DNA of 64,000 nt from an uncultured Verrucomicrobia subdivision 3 bacterium. GTDB taxonomy: Bacteria; Verrucomicrobiota; Verrucomicrobiia; Limisphaerales; UBA11358. The stretch lies in assembly GCA_903922735.1 (NCBI GenBank), contig CAIXUZ010000020.1:1-64000 (forward strand), given 5' to 3'. The notes beneath the pieces are model-generated. The model had not been told where the DNA came from and did no database searches. It saw only the letters and a program-made list of their open reading frames with translations. The first letter of the stretch is position 1. Each line of letters begins with the position of its first letter. This document shows, piece by piece, positions 58,560 to 64,000 of this stretch. The translations under genes were made by a program, and so were the position numbers.

Positions 58560-60302
58560 TCAAGGCGCGGCCACCGGCGCGCCTTTATCGGCGAGCATTT
58601 TTTCCAGTTCGGGATTGCGGGGTTGGCCCAGGTCGATCGCCTTTTGGTAATGCCAGCGGGCCAGCGCCGGCACCGGGTTTTCCTGGCTCAAATAAATCAC
58701 GGCGAGATTGTTGTGCGCCGGCGCGTAGTTCGGCGCGAGCTGGATGGCCCGGCGCAAGGCCGCTTCCGCCTGCGGTCGCAGGCCTTTGTGGCTCAAGGTC
58801 ACGCCAAGATAGTTTTGGATTTCCGGATTATGCGCGTCAATTTCGGCGGCGCGGCTCAAGACGTTGCAGGCGTCGTCATATTTTTCCTGCCGGAATTTCA
58901 AGTAGCCGAGTGTGGAAAGATTATAGGGGTCATCCGGGTTTTGCGCGATGGCGGCTAGAATGTGTTTCTCTGCATCGGCGAGTTTGCCTTGCTGCAATTC
59001 AATCGTGGCCAGATTGGCTAGCACGAGTCCGTTGTTCTGGTCGCGATTGAGGATTTTCAGATAGTCCGCCTGTGCCTGATCAAATTCACGGTTGGCAAAA
59101 TGCCGTTGCGCGGAGGCCACCAGCTCGGCGGAGCCGGCCGGCAATTGCTGGATAGGGCGCTGGAGGGGTTCGGGATTGGCGGTTGCTGGCGCATCCTGCT
59201 TGAACATCGCCAGCTCTTGCGCCGAGTAAGGCACCGGTTTGGATTCCGCCACGCTCACCCGCGAGCGCAGGATTTTTGCCTCCTCGGCCAGGGCGGCCAG
59301 TTGTGCGGTGGTGGCTGAGGTGTTTGGAGTGGGCTTTTGCTTTTTCGCCGCCGCGAGTTGCTGGCGAAACTCTTTGCGCTGCGATTCAAACTCGTCAGCC
59401 TGTTTGCGCAGCTTTATTTCCAAAGATTCTTTTTCCTGCGCGCTGGTGGCGGTAGCGGCTTTCAACGTGGCTATCTGGCTGCGGGCATCCGCCAGTTCCG
59501 CCGGCGACGGAGATGGCGCGCGGGCGTTTTTCGGCGCGACCTGCAAGGCGGTGATTCGATCTTTCAGCTTTGCGTTCTCGCGATTCAGCCCCGCCAGCGT
59601 TTCGGCGTTGGTGGCGGTAGCGGCGGCAAGGCTGGCCTGGAGTTTTTCGTTTTCCGCCGCGAGTTTGGCCGCGAGCGCCAGTTCGGCGGAATATTTCATG
59701 GTGGCAGCCGCCAGTTCCTGCCGGACTTTCGCCAGGGCATTGGTGTCGGCAACGACAGCCTTTTGTGCCTGCAAGCGGGTGACTTTGAGCAGCTCGTTTT
59801 CCTTCATCAGCCAGCGGATCTGTTCCTGTGCCCGGGTAAGTTCCGTGGCGTCCACCATGGCGGGCTGCGCGGTGAGCGCTTCTTTTAATCTGGCCTGCAA
59901 GTTTGCAATGACCTCTTGCGCCGCCTGCAACTGTGACTGCAAGGTTTCCGCCGGCGCGGCTGGTGTTGTGGCATTTTCGCTGGGCTTGCCGGCTGCCGTC
60001 GCCGTGACCTTGGGAGCGGGAATCTGCCTGTTGATCGCAGTGATTTTTTGCGTCAGGTCAGTGAGCCGATAGTTGACCACATTCGGGCTCCAGTTGGGGA
60101 ATTGTTTCTGCAGCCGCTGTAATTGTTCTTGTGCCGTTTCAAAAACCGCCAGCGCATCGCCCGGATGGCCGGCGCTGACTAAGGTGTCAGCCTCTTGGAT
60201 GAGGTTGTATATGCCGATATATTTTTCATCCGCCAGTTGCTGTGCTTGCGCGGTCGCCAGCAGGGCCAGCAGCAGCAGCAGGGTCGCCGGGAATAATTTC
60301 AT
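58560..60302 (-). CDS. Secreted coiled-coil TPR protein
   Basis: A 580-residue protein: signal peptide (MKLFPATLLLLLALLATAQA), an N-terminal TPR-like pair, a long coiled coil from about residue 120 to 330, and five TPR units at the C-terminus, e.g. DDAYNLSTLGYLKFRQEKYD (approximate), DAHNPEIQNYLGVTLSHKGL and APAHNNLAVIYLSQENPVPA. It would be periplasmic. Role unknown; PVC bacteria have many such proteins. Alanine- and glutamine-rich linkers are usual. Confidence 0.85.
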   Translation of the reverse strand: MKLFPATLLLLLALLATAQAQQLADEKYIGIYNLIQEADTLVSAGHPGDALAVFETAQEQLQRLQKQFPNWSPNVVNYRLTDLTQKITAINRQIPAPKVTATAAGKPSENATTPAAPAETLQSQLQAAQEVIANLQARLKEALTAQPAMVDATELTRAQEQIRWLMKENELLKVTRLQAQKAVVADTNALAKVRQELAAATMKYSAELALAAKLAAENEKLQASLAAATATNAETLAGLNRENAKLKDRITALQVAPKNARAPSPSPAELADARSQIATLKAATATSAQEKESLEIKLRKQADEFESQRKEFRQQLAAAKKQKPTPNTSATTAQLAALAEEAKILRSRVSVAESKPVPYSAQELAMFKQDAPATANPEPLQRPIQQLPAGSAELVASAQRHFANREFDQAQADYLKILNRDQNNGLVLANLATIELQQGKLADAEKHILAAIAQNPDDPYNLSTLGYLKFRQEKYDDACNVLSRAAEIDAHNPEIQNYLGVTLSHKGLRPQAEAALRRAIQLAPNYAPAHNNLAVIYLSQENPVPALARWHYQKAIDLGQPRNPELEKMLADKGAPVAAP

Positions 60303-60415
60303 GCGTTGTGCATGATGCCAGAGGGAATTTTTTTGGCAACCATGTCGCCGGAATGTGCCCCGGCCGACGGTTGACCGGTGGCATCGGTTTTGTTATCGTC
60401 CCGCCCAGTTGCGTC

Positions 60416-61039
60416 ATGAAATCCGCGTTGAACCAGCACGTTTTGGTTTTAAACCGGCTCTGGCAGGCGGTCAACGTCTGCACTGCCCGCCGCGCCCTCA
60501 CGCTGCTCTTTCAAGGTCAGGCTCAGGTCGTGATGAACAATCCCGACGGCTCGTTTCGCACCTTTAGTTTTCAGGAGTGGCGCGATGTTTCGGCCGACGC
60601 GCCGCACGATGATTCCATCCACGCGATTTCGTTCCGCATCCGCGTGCCCCGCATCATCCTGCTCTTCATGTATGACCGGATGCCGAAGAAAGAGGTGAAG
60701 TTCACGCGGCACAACATTTTTGAGCGCGACCAGAACACCTGCCAGTATTGCGGCCAGGTTTTTGACCGGAGCGAATTGAACCTTGACCACGTCACCCCGC
60801 GCGACCGCGGCGGTCCGACGACGTGGGAGAATATCGTCTGCTCCTGCATCGCGTGCAACACCCGCAAGTCCAACCGTACGCCCAACGAAGCAGGCATGAA
60901 TCTCGTTCGCAAACCCAAGCGCCCGAAATGGCGGCCGTTTGTACAGATCAACTTCACGCTGCACCGGCACGACAGCTGGAAACATTTCGTGGACCTTGCC
61001 TATTGGAACGTGGAACTCGGCGAGGACATCACGCCGTAG
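60416..61039 (+). CDS. HNH endonuclease-family protein
   Basis: A 207-residue protein. An N-terminal domain with ALNQHVLVLNRLWQAVNVCT, then the HNH module: CQYCGQVFDRSELNLDHVTP with the catalytic His, RGGPTTWENIVCSCIACNTR with the Asn and second zinc CXXC, KSNRTP. The match to the plain, widely distributed single HNH protein (not restriction-linked) is close. ATG 60416 is preferred over an upstream one, as it begins the family sequence. Natural target unknown; 113 bp of intergenic DNA separate it from the TPR gene. Confidence 0.88.
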   Translation: MKSALNQHVLVLNRLWQAVNVCTARRALTLLFQGQAQVVMNNPDGSFRTFSFQEWRDVSADAPHDDSIHAISFRIRVPRIILLFMYDRMPKKEVKFTRHNIFERDQNTCQYCGQVFDRSELNLDHVTPRDRGGPTTWENIVCSCIACNTRKSNRTPNEAGMNLVRKPKRPKWRPFVQINFTLHRHDSWKHFVDLAYWNVELGEDITP

Positions 61040-61086
61040 CCGCGCATTGACTTCGCGAATTTCATGGTTAGGATTTTAAAACTCTT

Positions 61087-61161
61087 GGCGTGCTCGTCTA
61101 TCGGCTAGGACAACGGATTCTCAATTCGTGAAGACGGGTTCGATTCCCGTGCGCGCTACCA
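61087..61161 (+). tRNA. tRNA-Glu (anticodon CTC)
   Basis: Cloverleaf with acceptor GGCGTGC/GCGCGCT (two G-T pairs), D arm GTCT/GGAC, anticodon stem ACGGA/TTCGT with loop TTCTCAA (anticodon CTC, reading GAG), T arm ACGGG-TTCGATT-CCCGT, discriminator A and an encoded CCA. It follows the HNH gene by 47 bp and is transcribed in the same direction. Confidence 0.93.
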
Positions 61162-61269
61162 ATCTTCAATCAAAAGCAAAAGTTCGCCTTCACCACTGTC
61201 GTTTTTCAGTTTAATCCCAGGCTGGCTTTTACGTCCGATCCGAACTGTGGCGGCGGCGTCTGGTCGGCA

Positions 61270-61983
61270 TCACTGTGCATTTTTCTTTTTGCCAGCGGGT
61301 TTGGCGGCGGGGGCGGCGACTTTCTCGCCCGGCTTCGGCAGCGTGGCTTTCACGGCTTCCCAATCGGGGTTAAGCGTGGCCTCGCAGATCTTAAGATTGC
61401 GGAAGTCCACGGATTGGCCGCCGACGGTGAAGCCGGGGGCCATGCGGTCTTGTTTGAACAGGTCGCTGCTGCCCCAGGCGGTAAGGTCGTCCACCTGGCC
61501 GAGCATCGTGTCGCCCACCATCTCCATGCGAACTTTGTGCCAGGTGCCCGGCGCGAAGTCGGCGGCGAGACGCGCGAACACGATGGCTTTGTCCGGACCG
61601 TCGTGGTCATTGTCGTCGCGCTGCACCGTCACGAATTTCGGTGTGATCATGATGCGCGCCATGTGGTCCTTGACGGCGTTGATGGAAAGACTGGTGGACT
61701 TGGCGCCTTCAAACTTGAATTCATATTCGATGATGAAGTCGGGGAGCTTGTTGGGCAGGCGTGTCACGGCGCCGTGCTTGTCCTCGGGTTTTTCCGAACC
61801 GCGCATGACGCCGTTGGCGGCCGCCCAATCTCCCTTGGCGGTTTTCCACGGGGCGGCTGGCGCGGTTTCGAGCTTGTTTTCATAGATGACCTTGCCCGAA
61901 ACGGCGAGCAGTGGCTTGTCTGCGGCGCGGGCGATCGCCATCGAGGCGATGACGAGGGCGGCGAACAGGAGTGAGGTTTTCAT
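61270..61983 (-). CDS. Secreted DUF1080-like (3-keto-disaccharide hydrolase-type) protein
   Basis: A 237-residue protein: signal peptide (MKTSLLFAALVIASMAIARA), then a beta-sandwich with GDWAAANGVMRGSEKPEDKH, LPDFIIEYEFKFEGAKSTSL, GTWHKVRMEMVGDTMLGQVD and GGQSVDFRNLKI. This is the layout of the DUF1080/LamG-like family that is abundant in PVC bacteria and may cleave or bind sugars. The tail is Lys/Ala rich. The 286 bp upstream (61984-62269) show nothing. Confidence 0.82.
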   Translation of the reverse strand: MKTSLLFAALVIASMAIARAADKPLLAVSGKVIYENKLETAPAAPWKTAKGDWAAANGVMRGSEKPEDKHGAVTRLPNKLPDFIIEYEFKFEGAKSTSLSINAVKDHMARIMITPKFVTVQRDDNDHDGPDKAIVFARLAADFAPGTWHKVRMEMVGDTMLGQVDDLTAWGSSDLFKQDRMAPGFTVGGQSVDFRNLKICEATLNPDWEAVKATLPKPGEKVAAPAAKPAGKKKNAQ

Positions 61984-62269
61984 GGCTGGCGGGAGCGGGA
62001 ATTTTACGTTTGTCTTGATGTGAGTTTTGGGTTGGTGATTTTGACTTTGTCGCCGGCCGTTCGGTTTGTCCAGTGTAATTCGGAATTGATGTTACCGGAA
62101 AGCGCGGCGGAATGTTGCTTTGAAGCGAATATCTCAGAGATGAAATTTCACCGGCGGCAGCTGCCATTTGGGTGCCTGGACATCAATGATGTCCGCCGGC
62201 TAAGGAACTGAAACGGGCGTCACCACCACCGCCCTTGCCCAGCGCTGATCCACGGTTCAATATTCCAGC

Positions 62270-63178
62270 GTGCAACCGCCACCCCTGCCGCACCCGGCAA
62301 CGTCCGGCATCCGACAGATTCCCGTCCGTACCCGCCGTCAGGCGATGGACTGGAGTCTCGTCCTTGCCAGTCAGGGCATCGAACATACGATTGACCGGGA
62401 CGACGCCACCGGCTGGATGTTGACCGTTACGGAAACCGACTTTGAGCCGGCAATGAAACAAATCTGCCAATACCGTTTGGAAAATCGCCACTGGCGCTGG
62501 CAGCAGCCAGTCTTCCAGCCCGGTTTGATTTTCGACTGGCGTTGCTGCGGCTGGGTATTGCTGATTTTTTCCTTTTATGGCTGGAGCGCAGTTCGCGCTG
62601 ATTTGCGGTTGACGGGCCGGATGGACGGAGTCGCGCTGGCGCAGGGTGAATGGTGGCGTTTGTTCACCGCCACCTGGCTGCATGCGGACGTTGCGCATCT
62701 GGCGACGAACATGGTGTTTGGATTTTTGCTGGTCGGGCTGGTCATGGGCCGCTACGGCTCTGGGGTGGGTTTGCTCGCCGCCTATCTTGCGGGGGTGGCC
62801 GGAAACCTCGCCGTCGCTTTGGTTTACGGTGAAAACCATCGGGGCCTTGGGGCGTCGGGCGTGGTGATGGGGGCGCTGGGTTTGCTGGCGATCCAGTCCG
62901 TGGCCCTGCTGCCACGACCGCGCACCCATGCCTTCAAATATTTTGCCAGCGGCATTTTTGCCGGGGTGCTCTTGTTCGTGTTCCTGGGGACAAGTCCGGA
63001 GGCCGACGTGGTTGCCCACCTCGGCGGATTCATTGCGGGCCTGGTCCTCGGTTCGCTTCTGGCAACCTCACCCCGGCTAGCCCGTCGGCCACGGATGAAT
63101 CTCGCCGCCGTCGTCATGTTTGGTGTTCTCATCATTCTGCCGTGGTGGTGGGGACTAACGCACGCCGGTTCGCGGTGA
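62270..63178 (+). CDS. Rhomboid-family intramembrane serine protease
   Basis: A 302-residue protein with six or seven membrane helices. The first-loop motif is EWWRLFTATWLHADVAHLAT, the catalytic Ser is in GENHRGLGASGVVMGALG and the catalytic His in VAHLGGFIAGLVLG. The start is uncertain: GTG 62270 is the first possible codon, ATG 62345 (MDWSLVLASQGIEH) begins the likely conserved N-terminal domain, which is related to the domain at the front of GlpG-type proteins. Substrates unknown. Confidence 0.88.
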   Translation: MQPPPLPHPATSGIRQIPVRTRRQAMDWSLVLASQGIEHTIDRDDATGWMLTVTETDFEPAMKQICQYRLENRHWRWQQPVFQPGLIFDWRCCGWVLLIFSFYGWSAVRADLRLTGRMDGVALAQGEWWRLFTATWLHADVAHLATNMVFGFLLVGLVMGRYGSGVGLLAAYLAGVAGNLAVALVYGENHRGLGASGVVMGALGLLAIQSVALLPRPRTHAFKYFASGIFAGVLLFVFLGTSPEADVVAHLGGFIAGLVLGSLLATSPRLARRPRMNLAAVVMFGVLIILPWWWGLTHAGSR

Positions 63179-63235
63179 ACGATAATTGGATTTGGCATGC
63201 TGGTTATGCCGGATTCTCTGTTACCTTGGCGGACT

Positions 63236-63454
63236 ATGAAAATCCTCATCGAAGACGTGGAATCCCTAAAATACTTCACCGGCGAAGGACTATGGGCCAA
63301 AAAAGTATCCGAAGCCCAGTGCTTCCCCGGAGCCAGCCTGGCCATGCAGGCGGCGAAACAAGCTCCCATCGGCAAATTCAATATTGTTGCCTTCATCTCC
63401 GAGAACAACCAGCTCATCAATCTTAACCATGGCCACGGCAAAGGCGTGGTGTGA
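63236..63454 (+). CDS. Small hypothetical protein
   Basis: A 72-residue protein from ATG 63236: MKILIEDVESLKYFTGEGLW, then AKKVSEAQCFPGASLAMQAA and PIGKFNIVAFISENNQLINL. Two beta strands with a helix between. I remember the same pattern as a recurrent small verrucomicrobial protein; no function known. A longer frame begins at 63197. Confidence 0.6.
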   Translation: MKILIEDVESLKYFTGEGLWAKKVSEAQCFPGASLAMQAAKQAPIGKFNIVAFISENNQLINLNHGHGKGVV

Positions 63455-63602
63455 ATTCGCGCCGCCCTCAGCCCGCGCGGCTGAGGGGCGGGTGATAGAA
63501 ACATTTCGTCAACCATGCTGGCGAGGTCATCAACCGCAAGTGGGAATGATCGTCCGCGATGCCCGGGATTCTCTGAGGCTGGTAGACTGGAAACTGGATC
63601 GG

Positions 63603-64000
63603 TTATTTCAGCAAATCGCCGAACGCGGGCAAAAGTTCGTATTTTTTCTGCCAAGGGGTATACATCAATCCGCGTACCTTGGGCGTCTGCTCCGCTAGTT
63701 TGAGCCAGCCTTTGACACTTTTGAGGTCATCGGCGTCGTAATAGCAGGCGACCAGCATGGCGAACCCTGCGTCGGCGAAAAACTTCAAACTCTCCGCCCT
63801 CGGCTCGCCGCCCCAGACGGCGATGGTCAGGTCTTTCGGGATGTGTTTCCATGAACCGGTGAAGTCGCCTTCGACGAGGTAGTAGTTGCCGTGGGCATTT
63901 TGGTTCGGGTCGAGCATGTCGCTCCAGATGAGTACTTCCACGCCGGGCATATATTTGCGAAGAATTTGTGTTTGCTTGGTGATGCACTCTCCCAGTACCT
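63603..64000 (-). CDS. C-terminal part of a gene cut by the right edge
   Basis: The frame is open from the window edge to the stop at 63603 (about 132 residues): CITKQTQILRKYMPGVEVLI, then WSDMLDPNQNAHGNYYLVEG, TIAVWGGEPRAESLKFFADA, and KVRGLMYTPWQKKYELLPAF. It looks like the end of a TIM-barrel glycoside-hydrolase-type protein (WSDM after a strand, AVWGG later), but the catalytic residues are outside. The gap 63455-63602 shows nothing. Confidence 0.6.
   Translation of the reverse strand, partial: VLGECITKQTQILRKYMPGVEVLIWSDMLDPNQNAHGNYYLVEGDFTGSWKHIPKDLTIAVWGGEPRAESLKFFADAGFAMLVACYYDADDLKSVKGWLKLAEQTPKVRGLMYTPWQKKYELLPAFGDLLK

Noticed and set aside
62020-62211. 63-codon frame between the DUF1080-like and rhomboid genes
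   Set aside because: No ribosome site, no family pattern and composition like non-coding DNA.

Overview
The window looks like a chromosomal segment from the Verrucomicrobiota (Pedosphaera/Limisphaera-like). No marker was searched. The inference rests on a short prepilin-like secreted protein with the H-X9-DG ending, many four-helix-bundle (S23/IVP) genes and heptamer repeats, PVC-type secreted TPR and DUF3106 proteins, and a Gram-negative envelope set (Lgt, LpxD, Mla, RND pump).

Layout. 1-14.4 kb: an integrase N-terminus at the edge, a prepilin-like protein, a nucleotide-sugar epimerase, a cell-wall amidase, UbiX and UbiA, then RNA and translation genes (MiaA, SUI1/YciH, YajQ, a DEAD-box helicase followed by an L7Ae-like and a zinc-finger protein, an RluA-type pseudouridine synthase). 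Two four-helix-bundle genes here each sit between inverted arrays of 7-bp repeats. 14.4-14.9 kb is a scrambled junction: lpxD lacks its N-terminal half, a GH13 amylase lacks its natural C-terminus, and a small HTH-like ORF lies between. Composition looks different on the two sides and miaA occurs once on each side, so this is either a rearrangement or an assembly join.

14.9-23 kb: a GspE/PilB-type secretion ATPase pair, a secreted proline-rich protein, FmdB, slipin and NfeD. 22.8-29.3 kb: an apparent stress operon (membrane DUF2892 protein with a Cys tail, RND adaptor and pump, membrane rhodanese, C-GCAxxG-C-C redox protein, ICMT-type methyltransferase) bounded by two ArsR-family repressors. 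One has an operator lying between a -35 and a -10; the other has a related site next to a nine-heme cytochrome gene that carries an in-frame TAG.

32-49 kb: TrpE, rhamnose mutarotase, a sugar isomerase-like protein, tRNA-Arg, an RluA paralogue, a 21-bp palindromic repeat array, a two-gene PD-(D/E)XK nuclease unit, a second miaA with lgt, and a late haem pathway run hemE-hemN-hemY-hemH. 48-64 kb: FHA protein, ferredoxin, two EamA transporters, scpA-scpB, a cupin, an mlaE-mlaF-mlaD lipid transport operon, a UDP-sugar epimerase, a 41-bp tandem repeat, a coiled-coil TPR protein, HNH nuclease, tRNA-Glu, a DUF1080-like protein, a rhomboid protease and a cut-off gene at the right edge.

Small dispersed repeats are frequent: heptamer arrays, three 64-81 bp elements with terminal inverted repeats, and GC-rich palindromes. 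Several have entered coding sequence and altered protein termini. All functional calls are from reading translations; no database search was possible.
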